Shown: positions 44,427 through 54,539, counted from the stretch's first letter. The stretch is 64,000 bases of DNA from Paenibacillus sp. MMS18-CY102 (GCF_009789195.1 NZ_WSTC01000005.1:62001-126000); one strand, 5' to 3'. Program-made: numbers and translations. The notes: generated from the letters alone by a model not told the origin.

Positions 44427-44690
44427 ACAAAAAGCTCCCGCCCCCACGCCTGATAAATCAGACGTAGGGACGAGAGCATGCTCCCGCGGTTCCACCCTAC
44501 TTGGCTGTCCGCCATCGCCAGCCTATCGGCTGCCGTGCGTTCACGCCCTCTTTTGTTCAAATCTTCGTATGCACTCCAGAGTGCCTTTCATCGAATGATC
44601 CGCTCGGGCTCGCACTGTCCCCGAATCGCTTGACGGCCGATCAAGATCGATTACTTTCTCTTTCAACGCGCATAGGAAACGCCCTTATTT
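44427..44690 (-). promoter_or_regulatory. T-box leader of glyQS
   Basis: Transcription attenuator that senses uncharged tRNA-Gly. The antiterminator T-box AGGGTGGAACCGCGGG is at 44483-44498. It is followed by a strong terminator stem (GCTCTCGTCCC facing GGGGCGGGAGC, then TTTTT). Stem I contains the GGGGACAG-type AG bulge region and a likely specifier GGC (44583-44585) in GATGAAAGGCAC, matching a glycine codon. Confidence 0.95.
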
Positions 44691-44706
44691 CACATTGCCT
44701 TGAAAT

Positions 44707-44735
44707 ATAGTATTCGTTTTTGGCTGCATTGTCAA
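44707..44735 (-). promoter_or_regulatory. Promoter of glyQS
   Basis: A perfect TTGACA (44730-44735) and TACTAT (44707-44712) spaced by 17 bases on the minus strand, about 20 bases before the T-box leader. The -35 box includes the TGA stop codon of the MATE gene. Confidence 0.8.
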
Positions 44736-46129
44736 ATCGATGCGGTATTGGGCGCATTCGTGTTATGAAGTTCCGGAAACTCGCTTGCGAACGCTTTTTT
44801 GCGATGGTATCGCCAGCGCAGAAGGCTTGCCGTGCCGCGAATATACTCGTCAGCGATCATCCCTGCGTAAATGCCGAGAAGGCCCAGCCCTGCGGGTACA
44901 GCAAGCAAGTAGGACAACCCAACTGACAGCACCCACATGATCGGCAGCGAGTATAGCATAATGACCCGGCTGTCGCCGATCGCGCTTAACGATTGGCCAA
45001 GCGCCATATTTAACATTTTGCCCGGCTGCAGCACTAGGTTAAGCCACAGCAGCGTCATCGCTGTGTCGATAATCCATTGGTCCCCTGTAAACAATCCTAA
45101 CAACTGGCTCCGGAACAAGAGCATGAGCACCGTATTGGCGAGCACGATGATAACGCCCCAGCCAAGCACCTTGTAGGCATCATAATAAACTTCACGATAG
45201 CGTCCAGCCCCGAACAAGTAACTAATTCGTATCTGAACGCCCATCGCAAGCGACCAACCGAATAAAAAGGCGAACGATTCAATCGTATTCATATACGTTC
45301 TTGTAGCAAGCTCTTCTGCGCCCATTGAGGCAATAATCGAATAAATAACTAGCTGTGAAAGAGTCCAAGAGCCGCCATTCATGCTCAGGGGCCACCCCAG
45401 TTTCAGCACTTCTTTCAGCAGCTTGCCGTTGAATCGTGTAAACTCGCGCATTTGAATGCGTTCACCGAAGGCATGCCTAAACAACCGGAATTGAAACAGC
45501 ATCGCTGTGCTACGCGCAATAATCATCGAGATCGCAACACCGAACAGCCCCCACTTCGGAAAGCCGAACGCTCCAAAAATAAAGGCATAGTTAAGCGCGA
45601 TATGCAGCACGTTCATGCCGACTGCAATCACCATTGGCGAGCGTGTATCGCCTGTATTGCGCACTGCCGTACTAAGGGACAAGTTAAGCGCCGTGACGAT
45701 CATGCCGCCGCCGACAATCGACATGTAGGTATGCGCGAGCGGCCGAATCGCTTCTGGCACTTGCAGCATAGCGATGATTGGATTCGTCGCAAAAATCAAA
45801 ACCAGCGAGATAACAACACCTAGCATCGCCGTTATGGACACCGACATCATGCCGATTTGGCGTGCCTCATAATGTTTGTTTGCCCCGAGCTTCTGGGCGA
45901 TTAAAATGCCTGCGCCGCTGCATACGAGCGAGAACATCATAATGACGGCGTTAAAAAATTGATTCGATATCCCCACCACAGCGACTGCGTCGTCGGAAAT
46001 CCGGCTCACCATAACAGTATCCGCTGTGCCTAACATAAATTGCAGCATCATCTCGATCATGATTGGCCAAGTTAACGCCCATATGGATATGGAGGGCGCC
46101 GCTGTAGACATTTTCTTTTTATTAAACAT
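44732..46129 (-). CDS. MATE family efflux transporter
   Basis: A 465-residue protein with twelve predicted membrane helices and MATE features: LTWPIMIEMMLQFMLGTADTVMVSRISDDAVAVVGISNQ, a second-half repeat and YIRGTASLLRWR at the end. Probably Na+- or H+-driven export of cationic compounds; substrate unknown. The start is set at ATG 46129 (MFNKKK) downstream of AGGGGG with a 10-base gap; the frame to 46192 lacks a site. It sits between recO and glyQ, which are adjacent in B. subtilis, so it is an insertion in the conserved order. Confidence 0.9.
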   Translation of the reverse strand: MFNKKKMSTAAPSISIWALTWPIMIEMMLQFMLGTADTVMVSRISDDAVAVVGISNQFFNAVIMMFSLVCSGAGILIAQKLGANKHYEARQIGMMSVSITAMLGVVISLVLIFATNPIIAMLQVPEAIRPLAHTYMSIVGGGMIVTALNLSLSTAVRNTGDTRSPMVIAVGMNVLHIALNYAFIFGAFGFPKWGLFGVAISMIIARSTAMLFQFRLFRHAFGERIQMREFTRFNGKLLKEVLKLGWPLSMNGGSWTLSQLVIYSIIASMGAEELATRTYMNTIESFAFLFGWSLAMGVQIRISYLFGAGRYREVYYDAYKVLGWGVIIVLANTVLMLLFRSQLLGLFTGDQWIIDTAMTLLWLNLVLQPGKMLNMALGQSLSAIGDSRVIMLYSLPIMWVLSVGLSYLLAVPAGLGLLGIYAGMIADEYIRGTASLLRWRYHRKKAFASEFPELHNTNAPNTASI

Positions 46130-46235
46130 GCTGTCAATGCCCCCTGTCTCCGAATCATTGTAAGCGCATAAACAACGTTGGTCAAACCGCATTTATGGGC
46201 ATATTTCGTGTCTAGAGACGATAATCGCTGAATAA

Positions 46236-46263
46236 ACAAAAAGACGCCCGCATTATGCGGGCA
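46236..46263 (-). terminator. Intrinsic terminator after recO
   Basis: GCCCGCA (46245-46251) pairs with TGCGGGC (46255-46261), followed on the minus strand by CTTTTTG. It separates the era-yqzL-recO unit from the MATE gene. Confidence 0.88.
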
Positions 46264-46290
46264 TCCCTTCCATTTATCCAACTATGCCAG

Positions 46291-47043
46291 TTAGAGCTCG
46301 TATTTATCCATTTGGTCCAAAAAACTGCGCGATTTCAGTTGGAGCCCAATATGTGTATCCAACAACCGCCGCATCGCTTTTTTTACTTCATTCTTCGTTT
46401 CCTGCTTTAGCGTCACATTGCCTAGCCGCCGCAAATCAAGCGAGCGAAATAGCCGAAGCACCTTCAAAGCACCTTCTGACAGCCGAATCGCATAGGGGTC
46501 ACGGTGCATGCATCTCCTGCATAGCACGCCTCCGCCGCCTGCACTAAGCGCAAAGGGCCCTTCCTCTGACTCACAGGATACACAAGCATTGAGCTGTGGA
46601 TCGTATCCAGCACGCTGTAAAACTTTCATCTCGAATAAATGGCTGACGATCTGCGGATCCTTGTCTTCTTGCATCGCTTCAAAGCAAGCCTTGAGCTGCG
46701 AATACATAAATGGATCCGCTTCGTCATCTTGAAGCGTCCGGTCAGCAAGTTCCGCCGCATATGACGCATAGGCTGCTAATTCAAGCCGTTCCCGAAGCAA
46801 ATGATTCGACGCCATAATTTCCCCATGATTCAACGTGCCCAAACCGCCGCTTCCACCGCGAAAAAAAATAAACTCACCGTATGTAAACGGCTGGGCGAGC
46901 GAGCCATGCCGGCTTCGGGCTTTTTTAGCGCCTCGAATAATGACGCCGGCTTTGCTCCCACCCTCGGTCAGCAGGGTCACGATTTTATTGCCTTCCCCAT
47001 AATCCATGCTCCGAATAATTATGGCGTTGGTCCGGTAAAGCAT
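46291..47043 (-). CDS. recO: DNA repair protein RecO
   Basis: RecO loads RecA on SSB-coated DNA with RecR. The 250-residue protein has the OB-fold start MLYRTNAIIIRSMDYGEGNKIVTLL, the middle helical domain and a zinc site (CVSCESEEG ... CRRCMHRD). ATG 47043 lies 8 bases from GGGGG; upstream in-frame starts overlap that site. Confidence 0.95.
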   Translation of the reverse strand: MLYRTNAIIIRSMDYGEGNKIVTLLTEGGSKAGVIIRGAKKARSRHGSLAQPFTYGEFIFFRGGSGGLGTLNHGEIMASNHLLRERLELAAYASYAAELADRTLQDDEADPFMYSQLKACFEAMQEDKDPQIVSHLFEMKVLQRAGYDPQLNACVSCESEEGPFALSAGGGGVLCRRCMHRDPYAIRLSEGALKVLRLFRSLDLRRLGNVTLKQETKNEVKKAMRRLLDTHIGLQLKSRSFLDQMDKYEL

Positions 47044-47121
47044 CCCCATTTCCCCCATCGCAGGCAATCGCTGCTATCGCCTCTCCAGCCGTAAGCAGCA
47101 GATGCCCGTTGCCGCACGTCA

Positions 47122-47283
47122 CTACACCAGGGACGGCGCCCCTTCCTCGCCCTGTTCCTGCAACTCGTCTGGAATGCCGTCACTAGCTAGCTCATCTTGA
47201 CTGAATTGGTGCATTTCCTTGTAGAGCAAAAACGCGTCAACATTGCCGGTTAACGCAAAATACTTCCACGAAAAATCTCGCAT
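47122..47283 (-). CDS. yqzL: YqzL-like small protein
   Basis: A 53-residue protein beginning MRDFSWKYFALTGNVDAFLLY and ending in an acidic tail (ELQEQGEEGAPSLV). The start WKYFxxTGxVDAYLLYK pattern and the place between era and recO identify YqzL, whose function is unknown. The site AAAGGGTGA upstream is one arm of an inverted repeat (next entry). Confidence 0.88.
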   Translation of the reverse strand: MRDFSWKYFALTGNVDAFLLYKEMHQFSQDELASDGIPDELQEQGEEGAPSLV

Positions 47284-47290
47284 TCCGTAT

Positions 47291-47360
47291 TCACCCTTTC
47301 CGCCCTGTCAGAAATCGCAAACATATTGCCCTGACATTCGTAGGATGCGATAAAGGGTGA
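47291..47360 (-). promoter_or_regulatory. Structured leader over the yqzL ribosome binding site
   Basis: TCACCCTTT (transcribed first; plus positions 47352-47360) is fully complementary to AAAGGGTGA (47291-47299), the probable ribosome binding site of yqzL. Inside it TGTCAG and CTGACA form a second stem. No T run follows. It may limit yqzL translation or mark an RNA processing site between era and yqzL. Confidence 0.55.
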
Positions 47361-47402
47361 CACGGTATCCGTGACAAAATTCGTTAATCGATCGATCGGC
47401 GC

Positions 47403-48344
47403 TTAATCGTGGCGGAAACCGAGATCTTTCAGCGTCCGGTCCGAATTGCGCCAGTCTTTCTTCACCTTAACCCACAGTTCAAGGAATGTGCGCGATCCGA
47501 GCAGCGTCTCAATATCACGGCGGGCTTGCTTGCCCACTTCCTTGAGCAGCGCACCTTGCTTGCCGATAATGATTCCCTTCTGCGAATCACGTTCAACGAA
47601 GATAACAGCACCGATGTAGACGACGCCATTCTCTTGCACACGCATATCCTCGATCGTAACTGCGATGGAATGCGGAATTTCCTCGCGCGTTTGGTGCAAA
47701 ATCTTCTCCCGAATCAGCTCCGCGCATACGAATTGCTCCGGGTGGTCCGTAATTTGGTCAGCAGGGTAATACTGCGGCCCTTCCGGCAAATAACGGCCAA
47801 GCTGTTCCAGCAGCGTCTCCACATTGTTGCCTTGAAGCGCACTGATCGGAATAATTTCGGCAAAATCATACAAATCTTTGTATTGCGTAATAATTTTAAG
47901 CAGCTCTTCCGGCTTTACTTTGTCGATTTTGTTCATGACGAGGAAAACCGGCGTGTTTTTAACATTTTTCAACTGCTCGATAATAAACCGGTCTCCGCCC
48001 CCGATGCCCTCTGACACGTCGATGAGGAACAGCGCTGCTTCAACCTCATCAAGCGCATTGACCGCCGACTTGACCATGAAATTGCCTAACTTCGATTGCG
48101 GCTTATGGATGCCCGGTGTATCAAGGAATACAATCTGCTTGTCATCCTTCGTGTAAACGCCATGAATCTTGTTTCGGGTCGTCTGCGGTTTGTCCGACAT
48201 GATCGCAATCTTCTGCCCAATAATATGGTTCATGAGCGTCGATTTGCCTACATTCGGGCGGCCTACAATTGCTACAAAGCCGGAGTGGAACTTCCGTTTG
48301 CCGTTCTGATTGTCCTTGTTGTATTCCTGTTTCATTGCGTTCAT
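47403..48344 (-). CDS. era: Ribosome assembly GTPase Era
   Basis: Era binds the 3' end of 16S rRNA and checks 30S assembly. The 313-residue protein has a GTPase domain ([27 protein letters not shown]) and a C-terminal KH domain ([24 protein letters not shown]). AGGAAGG lies 5 bases before the first ATG. The gene follows cdd by 25 bases. Confidence 0.98.
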   Translation of the reverse strand: MNAMKQEYNKDNQNGKRKFHSGFVAIVGRPNVGKSTLMNHIIGQKIAIMSDKPQTTRNKIHGVYTKDDKQIVFLDTPGIHKPQSKLGNFMVKSAVNALDEVEAALFLIDVSEGIGGGDRFIIEQLKNVKNTPVFLVMNKIDKVKPEELLKIITQYKDLYDFAEIIPISALQGNNVETLLEQLGRYLPEGPQYYPADQITDHPEQFVCAELIREKILHQTREEIPHSIAVTIEDMRVQENGVVYIGAVIFVERDSQKGIIIGKQGALLKEVGKQARRDIETLLGSRTFLELWVKVKKDWRNSDRTLKDLGFRHD

Positions 48345-48369
48345 TAATTCCTTCCTGTCCGGATCTCAA

Positions 48370-48813
48370 TTAGATCGTTTTATCATGTAAATCTGCTGAT
48401 GTAAATGCGCCAGGCAGCAGCTCGCCTACGGTCTTAACGATAATGTCGCCGTTCAAGTTGCCCATGATGACAGGTAACGCAGGCCCGCCAAGCTCAATAA
48501 GCACCTGCCGGCAAACGCCACATGGCGTGATCGGTTCTGCTGTATCGCCAATCACCGCAATCGCGCGAAACGATTGTGGCGCACATCCGTCTGCAATTGC
48601 GCGAAACAATGCCGTTCTTTCCGCGCAGTTCGTTGGGCCGTAAGCCGCATTTTCCACATTGCAGCCATAATGAATATGGCCATTCGCATCTAGCAGTGCA
48701 GCCCCCACTTGAAAATGGGAATACGGCACGTACGCCCGCTCGCGAGCCTCCCGTGCCGCATTCATCAGTTGCTGCCACTCAGGCTGCATAGGCTGTTCGC
48801 CCTTGCCGATCAT
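48370..48813 (-). CDS. cdd: Cytidine deaminase
   Basis: Deaminates cytidine and deoxycytidine in pyrimidine salvage. The 147-residue protein has the zinc motifs NCAERTALF (catalytic Glu) and PCGVCRQVL and the early YVPYSHFQVGAAL. GAGGGGG precedes the ATG. It lies between dgkA and era as in B. subtilis. Confidence 0.97.
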   Translation of the reverse strand: MIGKGEQPMQPEWQQLMNAAREARERAYVPYSHFQVGAALLDANGHIHYGCNVENAAYGPTNCAERTALFRAIADGCAPQSFRAIAVIGDTAEPITPCGVCRQVLIELGGPALPVIMGNLNGDIIVKTVGELLPGAFTSADLHDKTI

Positions 48814-48881
48814 GCCGTCTCCCCCTCTTCTTCAAGCTATTGCTTGCTTCCGCATTTACTATTGGGCCACATGCAGTTCAG

Positions 48882-49238
48882 CTAGAAGCGCTGCCAGATT
48901 GGCGGGCCGAGCAGAAGGATGCCGACCACAATCGCAAATAATACAGCAAGCAGCACGGCGCCTGCTGCCACATCCTTCGCCGCCTTCGCAAGAGGGTGGC
49001 GTTCTAGCCCTATTCGGTCTATTGCCAGCTCGATCGCAGTATTGATCATTTCAAGCGAAATGACAACAGCACACATCATCAGCAATACCGCCCATTCCAG
49101 TGGCGATAATCCAACCCATGCTGCTGCCATACATACGAGTACAGTAGCAGAAAGATGAAATCGGATATGCCGCTGGGTTCGAATCGCATGAGCAATCCCT
49201 TCTGCCGCATAACGCGCACTCTGCAGGAACGTCCGCAT
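48882..49238 (-). CDS. dgkA: Undecaprenol kinase (DgkA family)
   Basis: Membrane kinase that phosphorylates undecaprenol in Gram-positives and so feeds the lipid carrier pool. The 118-residue protein has three membrane helices and the family motif VISLEMINTAIELAIDRI. Its ATG shares a base with the ybeY stop (TAATG). Confidence 0.93.
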   Translation of the reverse strand: MRTFLQSARYAAEGIAHAIRTQRHIRFHLSATVLVCMAAAWVGLSPLEWAVLLMMCAVVISLEMINTAIELAIDRIGLERHPLAKAAKDVAAGAVLLAVLFAIVVGILLLGPPIWQRF

Positions 49239-49735
49239 TAACGCGGCAGGCCTGCTTTCTGGAGCACGGCTTCCTGCTTCGCAGTCATTTCCGCTTCACC
49301 TTCCTCATCCTGATGGTCATAGCCGATCAAATGCAAAAAACCATGGACGAACAAGAAACCAATTTCACGTTCTAAGGAATGGCCGTACTCCTCGCTTTGC
49401 GCAAGCGCCCGCTCCGTCGAAATAATAATATCGCCGAACATGCCCGAGAATGGGTCCTGCTCATCCTCTGACTCCACCTCAAATACGATCTCAGGTTCAT
49501 CTTCGCCATCTTCTTGCATAGCGAATGACAAGACATCTGTAGGGCGGTCAACATGCCGGAAGTCGCGGTTCAACCGGTGAATTTCCTCATCATCAACGAA
49601 AGTGAGCGATACATCACCCTCCGTCAGCCCTTCTTGCTCTCCAGCGATCTGCAGCAGCTGCTCGATCCGGGTGATCCATGCTTCGGGAATTTCGATTTTG
49701 TCCTGTTCATTGCTCCAATCCAATTGCAAGCTCAT
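49238..49735 (-). CDS. ybeY: Endoribonuclease YbeY
   Basis: Zinc-dependent RNase for 16S rRNA 3' end maturation and ribosome quality control. The 165-residue protein has [21 protein letters not shown] and the zinc motif [21 protein letters not shown] 31-residue acidic stretch ([17 protein letters not shown]) lies in the usual variable loop. Its start overlaps the pgpH stop by ATGA. Confidence 0.96.
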   Translation of the reverse strand: MSLQLDWSNEQDKIEIPEAWITRIEQLLQIAGEQEGLTEGDVSLTFVDDEEIHRLNRDFRHVDRPTDVLSFAMQEDGEDEPEIVFEVESEDEQDPFSGMFGDIIISTERALAQSEEYGHSLEREIGFLFVHGFLHLIGYDHQDEEGEAEMTAKQEAVLQKAGLPR

Positions 49736-51972
49736 GCTAGCCGCTCCTTCGGTTTGACATCTTCTGGATACTCAATTCGCGAATGGAAAATGCCGATGAC
49801 CGCTTCCTTCAGCGTCTGCGCGATTTTATCGAGCTCTTTCATCGTCAAGTCACACTCATTAAATTGATGGTCATCCAAACGGTCTTTTATAATTTTGTGG
49901 ATCATCGTTTCGATCTGTTCGACCGTTGGCTGCCGCAAGCTTCGCACCGCTGCCTCTACGCAATCAGCGATGCCGACAATTGCTGCTTCCTTCGATTGCG
50001 CTTTTGGCCCTGGATAACGGAAATCATCTGCTGTAAAGTCCGCCTCTACGCCGTGCTCTTCTGCTTGCTTCAGCGCTTTGTGATAAAAATACTTCAAGAA
50101 CGTCGTGCCATGATGCTGCTCCGCAATGTCCCGAATCGGCTTCGGAATATTGTAGCCTCTTAACATCTCCACCCCGTCGCGCGCATGCGCAACGATAATG
50201 GATTTGCTCAGCTTCGGCTCGATTGAATCATGCGGATTCTCGATATTGGTCTGGTTCTCGATAAAATAGTTCGGCCGTTTCGTCTTGCCGATATCATGAT
50301 AGAACGAACCGACCCGGCAGAGCAGCCCGTCCGCTCCGATCGACTCTGCTGCCGCTTCGGATAGATTGCCTACCATCACACTGTGATGGTAAGTGCCAGG
50401 CGTCTCTGTCAGCAGCTTCCGCAGCAGCGGATGATTCGGGCTGGAAAGCTCAATAAGCTTGAGCGCTGACAATATTCCGAATGTAACCTCGAAGAAGGGC
50501 ACAATGCCTATAACCAATACTGCAGTGATCAAGCCGCTAGCGAAGGCGAATCCCGCCGCATAGATAAGCTCAGTTTGGTCGATCTTCTCTCCCAGCAATT
50601 GAATCGCTAATACCGACACTGCACCGAATAGGCTTGCCATGATGCCTGCTTTGAGTATCGTCGAACGCTGGCTTGCACGATGCACGGCAAAAATAGCGGA
50701 GAACGAGACGACAGCAATGACGAATCCAAAATTAAAATCAAATATCTGTGCCCGATTAACATTAAATATGATGCTGCCTGCAATTGCGAACAAGAACGAG
50801 CCCACAATGGCTACATTCATGTCTAGCAAGAGCGCGATCAGCATCGTGCCCGTCGCAACAGGCGCCACATAACCCACATAAGAGGTCGCCGATGTCTGCG
50901 CCAAACTTACGATTTGCATAATGGTCAAATTAATAAAAAAGATGAGCAGCAGCATGAGCAACTGCGGATTGCCGAATTTAGGCTTGCTCCCGCTTATTCC
51001 GCCAGATTGCGCCATATAGCTAAACAATACGACGACGAATAACAACGCCAGCAAAAACGCGCCCAACTGAGGCCAGTAGGAACGTTTATCCTGAAGCAGC
51101 CCCGCATTCTCTAACAGCTCGTACTTCTCAGCCGTTATCAATTCGCCTTTCGCGACGATGACATCGCCCTCTGCGATTTCAACCCGTTGAGCCTGCTCTC
51201 GCGCCGCAGCTTTAGCGTTGTTGGTCTCTTCTTTATCGTAAAATTTATTCGGCATAATCGCATAACGGGCGAGCTCCTGCACGACTTCCCGTGCAGAACG
51301 GTTAGAGAGCGAGCTCGCATTGATCAGCTCCGCCACTCTTGTGCGGGCGGTCTCCGCATCCCGAAGCTGTTCCGACATCAGCTTGCGAACGACTTCCATC
51401 GCAATGCTGCGCATATCGGCAAGCTGCTCTTGCGACAGCTTCGGCAGCTTATAGAACGTCTCCTCCGGCACCGTGTACCGCTGCTCCTTCGCTGTACGGA
51501 GCATTTCTTCGAGCAACGAGTCGTTATAAGTGCCGAGCCCATGATTCGACTTCGCGAACCGGTCGAGATACTCATCATATTTGCCTGGTATCTCATTGCG
51601 GTAAATTTCGATCTTATCTGCTGTGCTAACGCCGTCGTCAAGATTCAACTGGTCCATGCGAGCGAATATTTGATCCATCAACTGGTCGCCACGAAGCGCA
51701 ACGTAGGTGTAGCTCGGCTCGACAGCCTCGGCTGCCTTCTCTTGCGCTTGCAGCGTCGCTTTCTCATCAAAAATCGGCTTAGGCGCCTCAATCGTTTTCT
51801 CGCTAACGGCCCCCTTCTTCACATCGTACGTTTGGGGCACGAGATAAGGGGACAAGTTAAAATAAAATAGCAGCATGAACAGAAAAAGCAGCGCGTAGCG
51901 TACGCCCGCGCTCTGCTTCCATCCTGTCGTCCTTGAAGAATATCCTGGTCGGTTGTCCTTATTCCGGTTCAT
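49732..51972 (-). CDS. pgpH: c-di-AMP phosphodiesterase PgpH (7TM-HD)
   Basis: Breaks down the second messenger c-di-AMP. The 746-residue protein has an N-terminal membrane segment, a large extracytoplasmic domain (about residues 50-290), seven membrane helices (about 300-510) and a cytoplasmic HD domain with [31 protein letters not shown] and a late HHGT. The orthologue yqfF lies at the same place in B. subtilis. It forms the phoH-pgpH-ybeY-dgkA chain with short gaps or overlaps. Confidence 0.95.
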   Translation of the reverse strand: MNRNKDNRPGYSSRTTGWKQSAGVRYALLFLFMLLFYFNLSPYLVPQTYDVKKGAVSEKTIEAPKPIFDEKATLQAQEKAAEAVEPSYTYVALRGDQLMDQIFARMDQLNLDDGVSTADKIEIYRNEIPGKYDEYLDRFAKSNHGLGTYNDSLLEEMLRTAKEQRYTVPEETFYKLPKLSQEQLADMRSIAMEVVRKLMSEQLRDAETARTRVAELINASSLSNRSAREVVQELARYAIMPNKFYDKEETNNAKAAAREQAQRVEIAEGDVIVAKGELITAEKYELLENAGLLQDKRSYWPQLGAFLLALLFVVVLFSYMAQSGGISGSKPKFGNPQLLMLLLIFFINLTIMQIVSLAQTSATSYVGYVAPVATGTMLIALLLDMNVAIVGSFLFAIAGSIIFNVNRAQIFDFNFGFVIAVVSFSAIFAVHRASQRSTILKAGIMASLFGAVSVLAIQLLGEKIDQTELIYAAGFAFASGLITAVLVIGIVPFFEVTFGILSALKLIELSSPNHPLLRKLLTETPGTYHHSVMVGNLSEAAAESIGADGLLCRVGSFYHDIGKTKRPNYFIENQTNIENPHDSIEPKLSKSIIVAHARDGVEMLRGYNIPKPIRDIAEQHHGTTFLKYFYHKALKQAEEHGVEADFTADDFRYPGPKAQSKEAAIVGIADCVEAAVRSLRQPTVEQIETMIHKIIKDRLDDHQFNECDLTMKELDKIAQTLKEAVIGIFHSRIEYPEDVKPKERLA

Positions 51973-51989
51973 GCAGCGTACAATCCTCT

Positions 51990-52961
51990 CTATGCTTGGT
52001 TTTCCGCGTCATGGTTGTAAGCCGTTATAATTTTTTGCACCAAGGTGTGGCGTACGACATCCTGCTCCGAGAAGGTAATGAATCCGATTTCGTCAATGCC
52101 CTGCAAAATACGCGACGCTTCAATCAGCCCAGATTTCTTGCCCCGAGGCAAGTCGATCTGCGTAACGTCGCCTGTAATAACCATCCGCGAGCCGAAGCCC
52201 AGCCGGGTTAAAAACATTTTCATTTGTTCAGGTGTCGTATTCTGGGCCTCGTCCAAAATAATAAACGAGTCATCCAGCGTACGCCCCCGCATATATGCGA
52301 GTGGAGCAACCTCAATCATGCCGCGCTCGAACAGCTTCGTCGTCTGTTCCAGCCCTAGCACATCATGCAAGGCATCGTATAACGGGCGCAGATAAGGGTC
52401 TACCTTCTCCTGCAGGTCGCCTGGAAGGAAGCCGAGATTCTCGCCTGCTTCTACGGCTGGGCGCGTAAGCATTATTTTCTTAACAGCGCCTTCTTTAAGC
52501 GATGCAACAGCCAAGACAACTGCCAGGTAGGTCTTGCCCGTTCCAGCAGGCCCAATCCCAAAGACGATGTCTTTCTTCTTGATCGTATGAATATAATGCC
52601 GCTGCCCAATCGTCTTAACCCGAATCGGTTTTCCTTTGTACGTTGTCGTAATCGTGTACGTCAGAAGGTCAAGCAATTGATCCGCTTGCATCTGCCGTGA
52701 GAGCTCAAGCGCATACGCCACGTCCCTCTCCGTTGGCGTAAAGCCGCCACGGATAAGCTGAAGCAGCACGCTAAATAGCTGCTCCAACGATTCAGCCTCT
52801 GCTGGCTCGCCTGTAATGACGATTTCCGCATCCCTCGACTGAATCGTAGCGTTCATTTGGCTTTCAATTAGCCGTAGGTACCGATCTTGGGGGCCGAATA
52901 CAGCAAGTCCCTCAGCTGCGTTGCGCAGCGTTAATTTTACGATCTTCGTCTCATTGTGCAA
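51990..52961 (-). CDS. phoH: PhoH family ATPase
   Basis: A 323-residue PhoH protein with an N-terminal KH-like region and an ATPase core (FGIGPAGTGKTYLAVVLA, MRGRTLDDSFIILDEAQNTTPEQMKMFLTRLG, ITGDVTQIDLPRG). It lacks the PIN domain of the YlaK paralogue at 18.5 kb. Linked to ybeY in most bacteria, which suggests a role in RNA metabolism. The start is a TTG 6 bases after the yqfD stop; AAGGAG lies 11 bases upstream, a rather wide gap. Confidence 0.94.
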   Translation of the reverse strand: MHNETKIVKLTLRNAAEGLAVFGPQDRYLRLIESQMNATIQSRDAEIVITGEPAEAESLEQLFSVLLQLIRGGFTPTERDVAYALELSRQMQADQLLDLLTYTITTTYKGKPIRVKTIGQRHYIHTIKKKDIVFGIGPAGTGKTYLAVVLAVASLKEGAVKKIMLTRPAVEAGENLGFLPGDLQEKVDPYLRPLYDALHDVLGLEQTTKLFERGMIEVAPLAYMRGRTLDDSFIILDEAQNTTPEQMKMFLTRLGFGSRMVITGDVTQIDLPRGKKSGLIEASRILQGIDEIGFITFSEQDVVRHTLVQKIITAYNHDAENQA

Positions 52962-52967
52962 ATAGAC

Positions 52968-54161
52968 TCATTCTCCTTGCGTGGGTACTAGTGGCATTTC
53001 TGCAACGATGGATTGCTCTACTTCCAAAAGCACTTTCAAATAAACTTTACCATTCTCCGTCTTTTCATGCAAAAGTTTTTCGGCTAGGATAACGGCATCC
53101 GACCCCGCTTTGGTCATCAAATCAGCTTTTGCTTGTTGAATTCCTTTGGAAATCGCTTCCTCTTTGGTTAGCACGCGCTCATCCAGGCGAACCTCCATTA
53201 CCGTCTCCTTCAATCGGCCGACCGGAAGGTGCAGCCCTCGCCATGACGCCTTCTCTTCCAGCTGTACCGTTTCGAAAGTTGCAAACGGGCTGTCGCCGAA
53301 GCCGCTTACCTGTAGCGCACGGCCGCCTACGACGAGATGCCATTTGATTTTGGAGTCCCCTGTATATACTTTAACCTTTTCTGTCAAAGGAGAAACGATC
53401 GTATATTCATGCCAAACCAAACCCCGCACCTTGCCTTTGGCGACCACGGTCTGCGTATCCGTTTCGCCGCCAATCGTGCCTGAAATAAGAATGTCGCCTT
53501 TCTGAACGCGCATATTGCGCTTTACAACGGGCCTTCCTGTATCCGCTTGAATCTCCGTTATAACCGCATCGGCTGATGCGATAAGGTGGCGCGGATTCAG
53601 CAGCAGCTTTGCTTCTGGTTTCGTGGACTCCACTACACTGATGACGATTGAAGTGCCTCGCTTCTGGACACCTACCCACGCTGCATCCGGCAACCGCGCC
53701 GACAGCCGCTTGGCGAGCACGGCAGGGTCCTCCAGCTTGAACGACCATTGGAGCTGATGGATGCCTTCTGCTTCAGCCGCATGCAATATCTCTTCATCCG
53801 AAATATGAATATTCCCCTTTACTTGAACGCTCCAGACAAGCGAGGAGAGCACGTACATGCCAACGAGGAAAATAAGCAGCCCAACGCCAAAAAACACGCG
53901 GCGGCGAAGCTTAACGCCCCAGAAGGGCAGCCCCTCGCGCCCCACGACATGGACACGGCAGCTCGTCCGCTTCAAATATGGGCGCATCCGGAAAAAATGG
54001 TTTACCGTCGTCTCAAACTCCAGTTCGCCCCCGCTTGTCCGGCGAATGGACCAAAGCTCCAATCCACCCGCAAGCGCGCGGTTCACAAACGATTCTGGCT
54101 GGTCGCCGCGCACCTGCACCGTCACGATCCCTCTCATCCAATGCATCCAAGTTCCTTTCAC
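52968..54161 (-). CDS. yqfD: Sporulation protein YqfD
   Basis: A 397-residue protein with one membrane segment (FFGVGLLIFLVGMYVLSSLVW, residues about 88-108), a cytoplasmic N-terminal part and an extracytoplasmic part with a POTRA-like start (VKGNIHISDEEILHAAEAEGI). Mother-cell sporulation protein in Bacillus, transcribed with yqfC. The start is GTG 54161 behind GGAGAGG. Confidence 0.92.
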   Translation of the reverse strand: MKGTWMHWMRGIVTVQVRGDQPESFVNRALAGGLELWSIRRTSGGELEFETTVNHFFRMRPYLKRTSCRVHVVGREGLPFWGVKLRRRVFFGVGLLIFLVGMYVLSSLVWSVQVKGNIHISDEEILHAAEAEGIHQLQWSFKLEDPAVLAKRLSARLPDAAWVGVQKRGTSIVISVVESTKPEAKLLLNPRHLIASADAVITEIQADTGRPVVKRNMRVQKGDILISGTIGGETDTQTVVAKGKVRGLVWHEYTIVSPLTEKVKVYTGDSKIKWHLVVGGRALQVSGFGDSPFATFETVQLEEKASWRGLHLPVGRLKETVMEVRLDERVLTKEEAISKGIQQAKADLMTKAGSDAVILAEKLLHEKTENGKVYLKVLLEVEQSIVAEMPLVPTQGE

Positions 54162-54225
54162 GCCGCCCTCTCCTCTCTTAACCCCCGATAGCGAACCGGC
54201 AGGTTCGCCGGTCCAGCTAGCCGCC

Positions 54226-54507
54226 TTACATGCCGTGCACTTCGATATGTTTAATGACGCCTTCCACGAACACTTCCTCCGTCCAGATCGTCCGGATGAT
54301 AAGATTCGCTCCCGTCACTTCCAGCTCGCCCTTGCTAAGCGCCAATCGCAGCCGATCGCTTGAGAAATGAAGCACTCCGCGATGGTTCTCGATGTATAAC
54401 TGCCGGTCACCGATCATCGTCAGACGGGGAAGGTCGTAAACGACATCCTGTGGCAGCTCTAACAAATCGGCCGTTAACTTTTGTAATTTACGGTTCATGC
54501 GGCGCAT
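54226..54507 (-). CDS. yqfC: Sporulation protein YqfC
   Basis: A 93-residue soluble protein of the YabP/YqfC family, with DVVYDLPRLTMIGDRQLYIENHRGVLHFS and LIIRTIWTEEVFVEG. In B. subtilis yqfC-yqfD is under sigma-E. It lies 64 bases upstream of yqfD. Confidence 0.92.
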   Translation of the reverse strand: MRRMNRKLQKLTADLLELPQDVVYDLPRLTMIGDRQLYIENHRGVLHFSSDRLRLALSKGELEVTGANLIIRTIWTEEVFVEGVIKHIEVHGM

Positions 54508-54539
54508 CTGATTCCCGTTCCCCCTTCCCGTACTTTACC

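Noticed and set aside
44372-44560. N-terminal extension of glyQ by 63 codons
   Set aside because: The extension translates the T-box and its terminator; the true start has a strong ribosome binding site at 44371.
51187-51870. 227-codon plus-strand open frame
   Set aside because: Antisense to the extracytoplasmic part of pgpH; shadow frame.
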